DNA of 55,438 nucleotides, taken from CAZGXI01 sp964529715. GTDB lineage: Bacteria > Chloroflexota > Anaerolineae > Aggregatilineales > Ch27. Shown here piece after piece: positions 1 to 8,155 of the stretch (the stretch's first letter is position 1; the number at the start of each line of letters is the position of its first letter). A program made the translations under genes and the position numbers. Location: assembly GCA_964529715.1 (NCBI GenBank), contig CAZGXI010000036.1, positions 1 through 55,438 on the forward strand, read 5' to 3'. The notes beneath the pieces are model-generated. The model had not been told where the DNA came from and did not search any database. It worked only from the letters and a program-made list of their open reading frames with translations.

Positions 1-984
1 CTCTCGCTGGGCCTGGCCCCGGTCGGATCGATCCTGACCGTGCTGGGCCGCGCAGGCGAACCGGCCTTCCCCTCGACCGTTGATGTACAGCAGCCGGACG
101 ATCTAGACCCGACCGCAACCTGGCTCAAGGTCAGCTACACCGCGCCGGACGGCAGCGCGATCACGGCGTGGGCCATCGCACAATTTATCGAAGTCACCGA
201 AAACGGCGAGCGTGTCCGGTTGGCTGAACTCGACTGGCTGCCTTCTGATGTCCCCGGCACAGTGACGGCAGGCGTCGTCTCGCCGACGGCAACCGCAGCA
301 GCCCAGAGCGAATTCTACGGCATGGTCGTGAACCTGAATCCCGGCGCGAACCTGCATGTCCGCCGCACACCGACCACCGATGGCGAGTCGCTGATCCGCA
401 TTCCCGCCGGAACGACCTTCGAGGTGGTGGGTATTCTGGAAGATGAAAGCTGGACGTTGATCCGCTACAACCCGCCGGAAGGCGGCTCGATCTTGGGCTG
501 GGTGTCCACGTCGTTCATTCAGTTCATGTTCCGAGGCGATGAATTCCTGCCCAGCATTCCTGAGGACATGGAGGAACTGTTCCAGCGCAGCCTGCTGGTC
601 ATTGTCGAACCGACTATCCGAGGGGAGATCAGCGCCACCACCTCGGCGCAACCCCAGACGCAACCTCAGGCTCAGCCTGCTGGTGGAGCAGGCCAGGCTG
701 CGCCCGGCGCGGTGACCACAGACCTGCGTAATCAGGTCGTCGCTACGATCCTCCTGAACCCAGGCGCCAACATCCACCTGCGCCGCACCCCGAATTCCGG
801 GGGCGAATCGCTAGGCCTGATCCCCAGCGGAGCCACCGTTCTGGTCGCAGGGCGCACGCCAGACAGCCAGTGGCTGCGAGTCAGCTACGACGGTGTCGAT
901 GGCTGGATTTCCAGCCAGTACGTGGACCTGCGACTGAACGGCAGGCGCATTGAACTGGCCGACGTGTTTGAAGTCACGCCATAG
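1..984 (+). CDS. SH3-domain (SH3b) repeat protein, 5' truncated
   Basis: The reading frame is open from base 1, so the N-terminus and any signal peptide lie outside the window. At least three SH3b-like modules can be read. The first is partial and ends near WAIAQFIEV. The second begins LNPGANLHVRRTP, about residues 100-165 of the visible part. The third begins LNPGANIHLRRTP, about residues 235-300, and ends GWISSQYVDLRL. A Gln/Pro/Ala-rich linker separates the last two. The pattern of NhRxxP, a Gly-containing turn and GW[IV] is typical of SH3_3 domains, which in bacteria usually bind peptidoglycan or other envelope components. A hairpin terminator follows the stop. Role inferred: extracytoplasmic envelope protein; no enzymatic domain is visible. 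Confidence 0.8.
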   Translation, partial: LSLGLAPVGSILTVLGRAGEPAFPSTVDVQQPDDLDPTATWLKVSYTAPDGSAITAWAIAQFIEVTENGERVRLAELDWLPSDVPGTVTAGVVSPTATAAAQSEFYGMVVNLNPGANLHVRRTPTTDGESLIRIPAGTTFEVVGILEDESWTLIRYNPPEGGSILGWVSTSFIQFMFRGDEFLPSIPEDMEELFQRSLLVIVEPTIRGEISATTSAQPQTQPQAQPAGGAGQAAPGAVTTDLRNQVVATILLNPGANIHLRRTPNSGGESLGLIPSGATVLVAGRTPDSQWLRVSYDGVDGWISSQYVDLRLNGRRIELADVFEVTP

Positions 985-1007
985 CCGCCCGCAAAAGACG
1001 TTTTTCC

Positions 1008-1047
1008 CGGCCCCGGCCTGCATGTCTGGTCGGGGCCGCTTTGTTTT
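1008..1047 (+). terminator. Rho-independent terminator candidate after SH3 gene
   Basis: An 8-bp perfect stem (CGGCCCCG at 1008-1015 and CGGGGCCG at 1031-1038) with a 15-nt loop is followed by CTTTGTTTT. It starts 24 bases after the stop of the SH3 gene. The T tract is interrupted by one G. Confidence 0.6.
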
Positions 1048-1136
1048 GCAGACTGGCCCGGAGGTCCGGTAGCGAACAGACGCATTCCGCCGCTACAATG
1101 GGAACAGCATTTCGGCGTAGCGACGAAGGATGACGT

Positions 1137-3179
1137 ATGATGTTCCGCAAAGGCCCTCTCGCTCTGCTGTTAGTCTTGGTCCTGGCCGCGTGCAGCGCGC
1201 CGCCTGTACCGACGGCCACACCCGCGCCGACGGCGACCGCCACTCTTCTACCCGCAGCCACAGCAACCGCAGCCGTTGTTCCGCAGACGGTCAGCGAACC
1301 GTCCGAAGGGGCGCAGGTGCGCATCGTCCAGGCTGCCTCGCAGAGCGGCGCCGTTGATATATACCTGGGTCAGGCACTCATCGCAGCGCAGTTAGGGTTA
1401 GGTGCTTACACGAACCCCATCACCATCGCCGCCGGGGATTACCCGCTGCGTGTCGTTCCCGCCGGGTCGCCGCCCGAAGCGCAAGCCCTGGCACACACAT
1501 CCATCACCCTGGAAAGCGGTCATCCGCTCCTCGTACTCGTCACCGGTACGGCAGACGCCCTGACCATCGCCACCTACCGGGAAGACCTCAGCCCCATGCC
1601 CGCCGGCCAGGCCCGTCTGTCGTTCATCCATGCTGTGCCGCGTGGCCCTGCTGCCATCCCACATGTAGACGAAAGCCTGTTGAGCAACCCGCTAGACTTC
1701 GGGCAGAACAGCCCCGGCCAACCGGTCGAGGCGGGGACGCATACACTGGCGTTCTGGAGTGGCGACACCCTGCTGGCCGATTTGCAAGTCTCCCTGGCGG
1801 CCCGACAAACCTACACCGCCGTCCTGGTAGGGCAGGTCGGCGGCGGCGGAGAGCGCATCCTGCTGTTCAGCACACCGGTGCAGATGCCAGGCCTGCTGCG
1901 CTTCATCCATGCCGCGCCCGATCTGCCCGCCGTTGACGTGTTCCTGGACGATCAGCCTGCCGCCTCGGCCCTGGACTACCGCCAGGCCAGCGATTGGTTA
2001 TCCATGCCAGCGCGGAGTTATCGACTGCGCGTGGTCGCCAGCGGCACATCGCCCCAAGAGGAAGCACCACTAGCTCAGGTTGGGGTCAGCCTGATGCCCG
2101 ACCAGGGGATGCAGGCGATCTTGTTGCAAACGTTCGGCGTCCCCGCATTGCGTATTTTCGCCGTGCCACTCGCCCCGACGCCGCCCACGTCCGCACGCCT
2201 GATCGTGTTCAACGCCGCGCTGGATTCACCACTCGTCTATGCCATCAACAATGCTGAACGCCTCACGGCTATTCCGCCGGTGGCTTTCGGCATGGCGACG
2301 AACCCGCTTGACCTTCCTACCGGAACACTCAACCTGGCCTGGCAAGACAGCGACGGCGCAGAGGCGCGGCTGGTGGAAACGATGGAAGAATATACGTTCA
2401 CAGCAGGACGGGTCTACACCTATGTCGTCACCGGCACAGACGACAACCCGCTTCTGCTTGCCGATGCTGTGGGCACGAGCGAAGCTGCAATGACGCAGGT
2501 CGAAACCATCCGGGTGCGGGTTGTGAATGCTCTGGCTCAGCCGTTCGACGTGCACGTCACCCTGGGCAATGTGGTGCTGACCGAACATCTGGCGCGCGGC
2601 AGCGCGTCGGACTATGTGGCCGTCCCTCATGACCGGGACACCTATCCCCTACTTGTCGAAGCGGCGGGCGCAGCCGACTCCCCTGCCCTATACAGCGATG
2701 AGCTGGTGCTGCAAGGCAACGAACCCATTTCACTCTTCATCTATGGGCCAGCAAATGCCGTGTCCATCCTGGCGCAGGCGGATTACGACCGACCCATTTC
2801 CGCCGGGCAAACGATCCTGCGTGTGTTCCACGCCGCACCCGCCCACGCTGAGTTTTACATTTCTGCGCAGTTCTCCGGCCTTGATCCAACGCCGGCTACC
2901 TCTGAAACCCAGGGAACGCCGGTCCTACCGTTGATTCCTGGCGCACGCTTCCAACGCTACCAATCGCTTCCTTTTGGCGTGGGCGCGGCAAGCGAGTTCA
3001 TCGGTCTGCCTCTGGGGGATTACGACGTGCAAATCCTGCGCGGGACAGATTCAGTGCCTGTCGCTGCCCTCCCCCGCGCCACACTGTCGGAAGGGACCAG
3101 TTACGACCTGCTGCTGCTGCCAGGCGAAACCGCAGAGACGCTGACCATCGCTCTTGTCGCTTATGACTCCGCACCGTAA
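1137..3179 (+). CDS. DUF4397-repeat lipoprotein
   Basis: A 680-residue protein with a lipoprotein signal: MMFRK, a hydrophobic stretch, then LAACS with Cys19 as the likely lipidated residue. A Thr/Pro/Ala-rich stalk follows to about residue 60. The body consists of about six DUF4397-like beta modules. They are recognisable by VRIVQAASQSGAVDIYL (about residue 62), LSFIHAVPRG (about 163), LRFIHAAPDLPAVDVFL (about 250), a weaker one near 353, VRVVNALAQPFDVHV (about 460) and LRVFHAAPAHAEFYI (about 560). The family is extracellular and of unknown function; nothing catalytic is visible. It appears monocistronic, with about 150 bases on each side. Role inferred: surface-exposed adhesive or structural lipoprotein. 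Confidence 0.8.
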   Translation: MMFRKGPLALLLVLVLAACSAPPVPTATPAPTATATLLPAATATAAVVPQTVSEPSEGAQVRIVQAASQSGAVDIYLGQALIAAQLGLGAYTNPITIAAGDYPLRVVPAGSPPEAQALAHTSITLESGHPLLVLVTGTADALTIATYREDLSPMPAGQARLSFIHAVPRGPAAIPHVDESLLSNPLDFGQNSPGQPVEAGTHTLAFWSGDTLLADLQVSLAARQTYTAVLVGQVGGGGERILLFSTPVQMPGLLRFIHAAPDLPAVDVFLDDQPAASALDYRQASDWLSMPARSYRLRVVASGTSPQEEAPLAQVGVSLMPDQGMQAILLQTFGVPALRIFAVPLAPTPPTSARLIVFNAALDSPLVYAINNAERLTAIPPVAFGMATNPLDLPTGTLNLAWQDSDGAEARLVETMEEYTFTAGRVYTYVVTGTDDNPLLLADAVGTSEAAMTQVETIRVRVVNALAQPFDVHVTLGNVVLTEHLARGSASDYVAVPHDRDTYPLLVEAAGAADSPALYSDELVLQGNEPISLFIYGPANAVSILAQADYDRPISAGQTILRVFHAAPAHAEFYISAQFSGLDPTPATSETQGTPVLPLIPGARFQRYQSLPFGVGAASEFIGLPLGDYDVQILRGTDSVPVAALPRATLSEGTSYDLLLLPGETAETLTIALVAYDSAP

Positions 3180-3246
3180 CAGGCAACGCGACGCTTCAGG
3201 GCCACAGTTTCCGGTCCGGGATTATTATGTTTGTGATCTTTTCAAT

Positions 3247-3276
3247 TTGACAAAGCCTTTTGTACCATGCTACCAT
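3247..3276 (+). promoter_or_regulatory. Promoter with overlapping inverted repeat, upstream of SufR-like gene
   Basis: A perfect TTGACA (-35, 3247-3252) lies 18 bp before TACCAT (-10, 3271-3276; 4 of 6 consensus). The inverted repeat ACAAA-GCCT-TTTGT (3250-3263) overlaps the -35 and is a plausible autoregulatory operator for the downstream Fe-S regulator. Operator assignment is inference. Confidence 0.5.
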
Positions 3277-3329
3277 TGCGATCAAAGTGACTCACGGACG
3301 CTCTGTAGAGCAATGTACAAGGGCGCAAC

Positions 3330-3974
3330 ATGCAGCAGACAAGACAGCACATCCTGGAAATCCTCAAGGACAGAGGACCGTCCACCGTCGAAGAAATCGT
3401 CGAGGCTTTGTCCGGGCGAATTGGCGACATCACGGCAGTGACTATCCGCCACCATCTGGAGATTCTGCGCGGCGACGGCCTGGTTGCTGCACCTGTCGTC
3501 CGACGGCGGACCACGCCGGGGCGTCCACAGCACGTCTATGCCCTGACCGACAAAGCCATCGCCTTGTTTCCAAACAACTACCGCTCTCTGGCGGAACAAC
3601 TGCTGCGCCAGATCAAAACACAGCTTCCCCGGCATGAAGTGAACGTTATCCTGGAAGGCGTGGCGAACCAGATCGCTTCCGGTCTGTCTGTAGGGGATGT
3701 TCCGATGCCTACCCGCCTAGATCGCGTGGTCGATTACCTGAATGGGCAAGGCTATGACGCCCATTGGAAAACGGCAGAACAGGGATACATTCTCTACACA
3801 ACTAACTGCCCCTATCATCAGTTATCTCCCAGCCACCCGGAATTATGTGAAATGGACTTCCGCCTGGTCTCCAGTCTGTTGGGAGGGATTGTGCCCCGGC
3901 GGCTTAACCGGCTGGCAGACGGCGAGGATAGCTGCGCCTACCTGATTCCGACCCCGGACCTCAAAACCGCCTGA
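3330..3974 (+). CDS. SufR-like Fe-S cluster-binding transcriptional regulator
   Basis: A 214-residue regulator. Residues 1-72 form a winged helix-turn-helix (TRQHILEILKDRGPSTVEEI, then TIRHHLEILRGDGLV and a basic wing RRRTTPGRPQHVY). The C-terminal half holds three cysteines, C160, C173 and C202, in NCPYH...ELCEMD...SCAYL. Their 13- and 29-residue spacings closely match the [4Fe-4S] ligands of cyanobacterial and actinobacterial SufR, a repressor of Fe-S assembly genes that loses activity when its cluster is lost. An AAGGG element precedes ATG 3330. The next gene is an A-type Fe-S carrier with its own strong promoter, which supports a role in Fe-S homeostasis. The direct target is inferred, not shown. 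Confidence 0.8.
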   Translation: MQQTRQHILEILKDRGPSTVEEIVEALSGRIGDITAVTIRHHLEILRGDGLVAAPVVRRRTTPGRPQHVYALTDKAIALFPNNYRSLAEQLLRQIKTQLPRHEVNVILEGVANQIASGLSVGDVPMPTRLDRVVDYLNGQGYDAHWKTAEQGYILYTTNCPYHQLSPSHPELCEMDFRLVSSLLGGIVPRRLNRLADGEDSCAYLIPTPDLKTA

Positions 3975-3999
3975 ATAAAAAAGAGGTTCGTTTAATTTA

Positions 4000-4028
4000 T
4001 TGACGCTGTGCGCAAAGCATGTTAAAAT
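4000..4028 (+). promoter_or_regulatory. Strong sigma-70-like promoter of the A-type Fe-S carrier gene
   Basis: TTGACG (4000-4005) and TAAAAT (4023-4028) are separated by exactly 17 bp, with 5 of 6 matches in each box. An inverted repeat GCAT-N6-ATGC (4017-4020 and 4027-4030) overlaps the -10. The in-frame ATG at 4019 lies inside the promoter and so cannot be the start of the downstream gene. Confidence 0.7.
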
Positions 4029-4060
4029 GCCGCTATCATCAAACTAAGGAGACCGTAGGA

Positions 4061-4471
4061 ATGGTTACGTCTGAGCACAACACCGTCGCTGATACTCCCG
4101 TCCTGGATGTCACCGAGGCGGCAGTCAACAAGATCAAGGAACTGCTTGCTGCCCGTCATTTGGAAAACTACGCCCTGCGAGTCTTTGTCGCGGGAGGCGG
4201 GTGCTCCGGCCTTCAATATGGCATGGCCTTTGAAGAACGGGAGGAGGAGTTCGACACCATCGTCGAAGTCGATGGGGTGCGCCTGCTGGTTGACCCGACC
4301 AGCCTGCCTTATCTGTACGGCGCGAACATCGACTATGTAGATAACCTGATGGGTGGCGGCTTCCGCATCGAAAACCCAAACGCCGTTTCGACCTGCGGGT
4401 GTGGGCATTCCTTCCGCACGGGTGAGCAAGGCGGTGCAGCTTCGGGCGGTGGGTGCAGCTCTTGCCATTGA
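4061..4471 (+). CDS. erpA: A-type iron-sulfur cluster carrier (ErpA/IscA/HesB family)
   Basis: A 136-residue HesB-like protein. The three canonical cluster-ligand cysteines are present: C48 in AGGGCSGLQYG, and C112 and C114 in STCGCGHSF. The family receives [2Fe-2S] or [4Fe-4S] clusters from the assembly scaffold and passes them to apo-enzymes in the cytoplasm. I chose ATG 4061 because AAGGAG sits 9 bases upstream, and because the longer frame from 4019 would begin inside the promoter. The C-terminus carries an extra Gly-rich tail ending CSSCH, adding C132 and C135 beyond the usual CGCG end; its purpose is unknown. The SufR-like neighbour upstream suggests Fe-S-responsive control. IscA, SufA and ErpA cannot be separated on sequence alone here. 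Confidence 0.85.
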   Translation: MVTSEHNTVADTPVLDVTEAAVNKIKELLAARHLENYALRVFVAGGGCSGLQYGMAFEEREEEFDTIVEVDGVRLLVDPTSLPYLYGANIDYVDNLMGGGFRIENPNAVSTCGCGHSFRTGEQGGAASGGGCSSCH

Positions 4472-4543
4472 ACGCAGCCTGTGTCGCCATCGGTTGAGCG
4501 ATCCTTTTGATAAAACGCAAAGGACGCAAAGGCGTTTATAATC

Positions 4544-4580
4544 AAGCGCAACCCTTTGCAGCGTTGCGCTTTCTTGTTGT
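4544..4580 (+). terminator. Terminator hairpin after the Fe-S carrier gene
   Basis: A perfect 9-bp stem (AAGCGCAAC at 4544-4552 and GTTGCGCTT at 4563-4571) with a 10-nt loop is followed by TCTTGTTGT. A 9-bp tandem direct repeat, ACGCAAAGG twice at 4515-4532, lies just upstream. Confidence 0.55.
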
Positions 4581-4606
4581 CCCGTCCGAGTGGAGGGAGC
4601 GGAAAC

Positions 4607-6019
4607 GTGTTCAAATTCTGGCCGAAAGCAGCAAAGACAAAGGCAGAAGGGCCGAGGCGGCTGTGGCTGGACATGGGTGACCTGGGCGACCTGGTTCATC
4701 CCAGCGGACCGCACGAGCAATGGCAGGATCACGGCTTGGGCCTGCTGCGGACCATCCTACACCAAAACGGTGTGATGACTGACCTGCTCTCTACACGCGC
4801 CATGACTTCTTGGAATCAGCTTCGCCGAAACATCCGGGGCTACGACCTGCTCATCATGAACGTGCGGAGTTATACATTCCCCATAGCCTATCGATCCGCC
4901 AAGATTTTCAAGGAAGTCAATCCGAACGGGATTGTCCTGGCCGGTGGGATGCACGCCACCGTCGCGCCGGACGAGATGATCGCCATTCCCGAATTCGATC
5001 ACATCGTCCAGGGGCCAGGCGAAAACACGATTGTCGATCTGGTCAAAGACCCCCAGGCATTCCCGCGCATGGTGTTGGGTCAGGGCGCACCGTCGATGGC
5101 CGATTGGCCGATGATTGACCGCACGCTGTGGCCCAAACCGGCCCGGCGGCTGCGCCGGACTTTCCCCTGGCCGCTGGAACCGGAATGCGGCTGGGGGCCT
5201 GCGCCGGTCGTGACGCTGCTCACCAGCCGCGTGTGTCCCTGGCAGTGCGTGTTCTGCAATGAGAACTCCTACATCCCGAACATGGGCCGCCGCCCAGTAG
5301 ACATGGTGATTGAAGAACTCAATTACCTGGACCGGACCTACGGCCCCATCGGCTCGGTCGTCATCCACGACTCGATGTTCTTCCAAAATCCGAGCTGGCT
5401 GCGGGAATGGATCGAGAAGTACCCGCGCAAGGCCAACAAGCCCTGGCCCTACTGGGCAGCGGCGCGCTCAGACACCGTGCGCCAGTGGCCGGACTTGTTC
5501 GAGGCGCTGATCCGCGAGACGAACTGGACCACCGTCTCCATCGGCTTCGAGTCCGGCAGTGACCGCATCCTGCGCCTGCTAAATAAGGAATGCACTGAGG
5601 ACGACAATTACTTCGCCATTGAACTGCTGGATCGCATCGGCGACGATCTGGAACGCCAGGGCCGCCAAGCCCCCAAATTCTGGGCCAACATCATGCTCGG
5701 CGTCCCCGGCGAGACGCACGAGGATGCCTTCAAGACGATGCGGATGCTCAAGTCGATGAAGCGTGTGTTCCCCTCGATCTCGTTCTATGCCCCCTACCCC
5801 GGCTCGGCGCTGGGCTTCCAGTTGATCGCCGAAGGCAAGAGCCTGATGTCGAAGGAAAATTACCACCGCTTCCCTGACGACGAGAAAGTCAAAGGGATTG
5901 ACTATCAATTCTACCGGGAACTCCTGGCAGGCAGGTACGATGACGAGATCAACAAGGGCCTAGACGAGATCGCGCGTCGTAAGTCCGGTATCTTCACCGA
6001 TGCCCTGATCAAGGCGTAA
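4607..6019 (+). CDS. B12-binding-domain radical SAM protein
   Basis: A protein of about 470 residues. The N-terminal part (about residues 15-140) resembles a cobalamin-binding Rossmann domain, with DLLIMNVRSYTF and GIVLAGGMHATVAPDEM. The radical SAM core follows, with the CxxxCxxC [4Fe-4S] motif at C210, C214 and C217 (VCPWQCVFC). IGFESGSDRILRLLNK and a PGETHEDAF stretch are typical of the B12-radical SAM class, whose members methylate unactivated carbons or rearrange skeletons. I chose GTG 4607 because GGAGGGAG lies 7 bases upstream; the longer in-frame start (TTG 4556) falls inside the terminator hairpin. Two small genes follow 4 and 9 bases after the preceding stops. The substrate is unknown. 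Confidence 0.8.
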   Translation: MFKFWPKAAKTKAEGPRRLWLDMGDLGDLVHPSGPHEQWQDHGLGLLRTILHQNGVMTDLLSTRAMTSWNQLRRNIRGYDLLIMNVRSYTFPIAYRSAKIFKEVNPNGIVLAGGMHATVAPDEMIAIPEFDHIVQGPGENTIVDLVKDPQAFPRMVLGQGAPSMADWPMIDRTLWPKPARRLRRTFPWPLEPECGWGPAPVVTLLTSRVCPWQCVFCNENSYIPNMGRRPVDMVIEELNYLDRTYGPIGSVVIHDSMFFQNPSWLREWIEKYPRKANKPWPYWAAARSDTVRQWPDLFEALIRETNWTTVSIGFESGSDRILRLLNKECTEDDNYFAIELLDRIGDDLERQGRQAPKFWANIMLGVPGETHEDAFKTMRMLKSMKRVFPSISFYAPYPGSALGFQLIAEGKSLMSKENYHRFPDDEKVKGIDYQFYRELLAGRYDDEINKGLDEIARRKSGIFTDALIKA

Positions 6020-6023
6020 CCCC

Positions 6024-6230
6024 ATGAGCAGCTTCAGCAACCCGCACTACATGTACCTGTTTGAGATGAAGAACGGCAAAAAGAAACTGGCCTACGGCCA
6101 GTCGCCCGAAGACGCGCTGGACATCCTGCGCATCCGCCTGACGGAAGAAGAGATGCAGGAGATCATCCCGGACCGGTTCATCAAAATCCGGCAGCGTGAG
6201 CTTCAGCAATATGTACACCTGCTGGGATGA
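6024..6230 (+). CDS. Small hypothetical protein downstream of radical SAM gene
   Basis: A 68-residue protein that starts 4 bases after the radical SAM stop, so it is probably co-translated. It has no signal peptide or membrane segment. It reads as a short N-terminal strand region (HYMYLFEMKNGKKKLAYG), then a charged helix (SPEDALDILRIRLTEEEMQEI) and a basic C-terminal stretch. No cysteines are present. I do not recognise the family. Position suggests an accessory partner or substrate of the radical SAM enzyme, but nothing in the sequence proves it. Confidence 0.6.
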   Translation: MSSFSNPHYMYLFEMKNGKKKLAYGQSPEDALDILRIRLTEEEMQEIIPDRFIKIRQRELQQYVHLLG

Positions 6231-6239
6231 TATGTAGCC

Positions 6240-6503
6240 ATGCGCCTCTCCGGGAAACAAAAGCAGGTGCTATGCGCCCTGGCCGAGGGGCGCATCTTAA
6301 AAGCACATCGACACCTCGACGGGACGAAAGTCTTTTTGTTGCACGCCCTCGACGGGCCATCGGAAGCTGTGCGCGGTGACGTAGTTGCCGCCCTGGAAAA
6401 ACGACGGCTCATCGACAGCAACAAGAAATTTCCGGCAGCCACTTTCCTGCTGACCGACGCAGGCCGGGCGGCTGTCGCGGCGCTGGTAAGGCAAAAACGT
6501 TGA
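6240..6503 (+). CDS. Small winged-helix-like hypothetical protein
   Basis: An 87-residue basic protein. The layout is helix-rich and winged-helix-like: LSGKQKQVLCALAEG, then EAVRGDVVAALEKRRLIDSN as a possible recognition region, then FLLTDAGRAAVAALV, which resembles the final helix of MarR/PadR-like domains. A DNA-binding or protein-recognition role is possible but unproven. It begins 9 bases after the preceding small gene, and its TGA overlaps a TTG start of the next gene, so the four genes from 4607 probably form one operon. Confidence 0.55.
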   Translation: MRLSGKQKQVLCALAEGRILKAHRHLDGTKVFLLHALDGPSEAVRGDVVAALEKRRLIDSNKKFPAATFLLTDAGRAAVAALVRQKR

Positions 6504-7363
6504 CCAGGCACATGAGCTTCTCCACCATGCTGGGGGTAACTCTAGCGGCGCTGGTGCTTCTGCTGGCGGTGCGCCTGCTCCTGGGCGCAAGCCTCGATCC
6601 TCTGCTGGTCCAGGCTATCGGGGCGGCGATCCTGCTGGTCGCGCCGCTCCTGGCGATGCGGCGGGCGGGATATGTCTGGCTGTCTTCCCGCCCTAGTCGC
6701 CAGGTCGCCACCTATGCCACCCTGATCGGCGTGCTGGTGTCGGTCGCTGGGGCATGGTTACTGTCTGTCGTAAACGGCCTGCTGACTGCCTGGATCGGCA
6801 CGCTGCCGACCGTCGTGCCGACCGAAGCGGGCGGACTGGCGATCCTGCTGATCGATGGAATCGTCATGCCTCTGGCCCAGGGCGTGCTGTTCTGGATTTT
6901 CCTGCAAAGCGCAGCAGGGTCAGCGCGACGGGGGGGCGCATGGCTGGCAGCGTGGCTTTTCGCCGGGGCTACCGTCTTGATCAGCAATGCGGGAGTCAGT
7001 GCAGGCATAGCGGCGCTGCCGCAGGGAATCGGCGCGGCGATGATCACAGCCATCAGCGGAACGGGCTGGGCAGGTGTCATCGTGGCTGTGACTTACGGGC
7101 TGGCAAGCCTGTTGCTGCCGCCCTATCTGCTGAACTGGCTGGGCATCAACGCCCTCAGTCTAAACTGGGTAGCAGCGGCGTTGTTCAGCCTATTCGGGAT
7201 TTTCTTTCTGCTCCAGACCGCCCAGGCGCGGCTTCCACAGGCAGAAAAGACGGTTGACTCGGAGGCAGAACAACCGCACCGCCAGCCATTTTTGTGGCTC
7301 TTTGTCGCCCTGGTCATGATCTTCGCCGGGCTAGAAATTTTCCTGCGCAGCCGCCCGGCCTAA
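6500..7363 (+). CDS. Polytopic membrane protein, possibly a divergent CPBP-like protein
   Basis: About 287 residues with roughly eight hydrophobic segments, starting at residues 7-25 and ending with a segment near 266-282. The central stretch PLAQGVLFWIFLQ resembles the position of the CPBP/Abi glutamate-protease motif EExxFR, but the Glu pair and Arg are absent, so no protease activity can be claimed. The likely start is TTG 6500, which overlaps the previous stop and has AAGG 8 bases upstream; ATG 6512 is the alternative. It converges with the leftward SH3 gene, and the two stop codons share bases 7361-7362. Confidence 0.6.
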   Translation: MTRHMSFSTMLGVTLAALVLLLAVRLLLGASLDPLLVQAIGAAILLVAPLLAMRRAGYVWLSSRPSRQVATYATLIGVLVSVAGAWLLSVVNGLLTAWIGTLPTVVPTEAGGLAILLIDGIVMPLAQGVLFWIFLQSAAGSARRGGAWLAAWLFAGATVLISNAGVSAGIAALPQGIGAAMITAISGTGWAGVIVAVTYGLASLLLPPYLLNWLGINALSLNWVAAALFSLFGIFFLLQTAQARLPQAEKTVDSEAEQPHRQPFLWLFVALVMIFAGLEIFLRSRPA

Positions 7364-8148
7364 CGGACGCGCCGCAACACGCCCACCAACAAACCCAAGA
7401 CACCCATCGCTGCCAGCGCAATCATTGGGATAATCGGCGGTAGGGCACTCCCTTGCAAAGGATCGGCAACGGACGTTGTGGCTATCGGCGTCGTCTGGAT
7501 CAATAATGCTGCATCTGGGGGATAGGTGAAAGTCGGCAAGATCGTTGGCGTTCCTACTAGGGGTAGCGCCGCGCCAGCGACCGTCCCGGCAGCAAGAGCC
7601 AGCGCCGTCGCGGTTTGCAGCGCGCCGGGCGTCTGCATCATCGCCTCGATGGTCTGCGTGGCAATCACCGGATTGGCGTCAATCGTCGGCTCAGTGAAAA
7701 CGTCGATGTAAGGGATGTTGTCCACATCGCCCGTCAGTCTGACCACCTCCTCATAAACCCAGGCAGTTCCATCCGGCGAGTCAGGATACTGTATTTTGAT
7801 CCAGCGCGTGCCCTCTCCCCGCCCCAAGACGGCATAGAACTGCCCCGGCTCGATGCCACCGAGCCGTTCGGCGTTGATGTCTGGCCCGGCGCGCACATTC
7901 GTGCCACTCTGCAACGCCTCGACCAAAGCCGGGCCAATGGGGGTCGGTGTGCGGGTCGGCGTCGCCGTCATTTCCTCCGGCGGCACAGGAGTCAGCGTGG
8001 GCAGCAGGATCGGAATCGGAGTCGGGCTGATCTGTAAGGCAGGTGCAGCGGCAACAGGCGCCCCAAACATCAAGACGGCAGAGATCGCCAAGAGCGCAAT
8101 GCACGCCAGGAGACAGACCGCCTTTGCGGCACGGGTTCTCCAGATCAT
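7360..8148 (-). CDS. Secreted membrane-anchored SH3-domain protein
   Basis: A 262-residue protein. An N-terminal signal or anchor (residues 12-36) is followed by a Pro/Thr-rich linker to about residue 75. One SH3b domain spans about residues 80-142: TNVRAGPDINAERLGGIEPGQ, then RWIKIQYP and TAWVYEEVVRL. A Thr/Ala-rich segment follows, then a C-terminal membrane segment (IIPMIALAAMGVLGLLVGVL) ending in RRVR. This topology presents the SH3 domain outside the membrane, where it could bind cell-wall material. It is the last gene of a leftward run: the M23 peptidase stops 7 bases upstream, and the esterase precedes that. No catalytic domain is visible. Confidence 0.75.
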   Translation of the reverse strand: MIWRTRAAKAVCLLACIALLAISAVLMFGAPVAAAPALQISPTPIPILLPTLTPVPPEEMTATPTRTPTPIGPALVEALQSGTNVRAGPDINAERLGGIEPGQFYAVLGRGEGTRWIKIQYPDSPDGTAWVYEEVVRLTGDVDNIPYIDVFTEPTIDANPVIATQTIEAMMQTPGALQTATALALAAGTVAGAALPLVGTPTILPTFTYPPDAALLIQTTPIATTSVADPLQGSALPPIIPMIALAAMGVLGLLVGVLRRVR

Positions 8149-8155
8149 CAGCCCC

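Noticed and set aside
4537..4542. TATAAT as promoter for the B12-radical SAM gene
   Set aside because: The only -35-like match, TTGATA at 4507-4512, is 24 bp away, and the box abuts a terminator hairpin.
6872..6910. CPBP/Abi protease active site in the membrane protein
   Set aside because: The Glu-Glu and Arg residues needed for the motif are absent, so only a loose resemblance remains.
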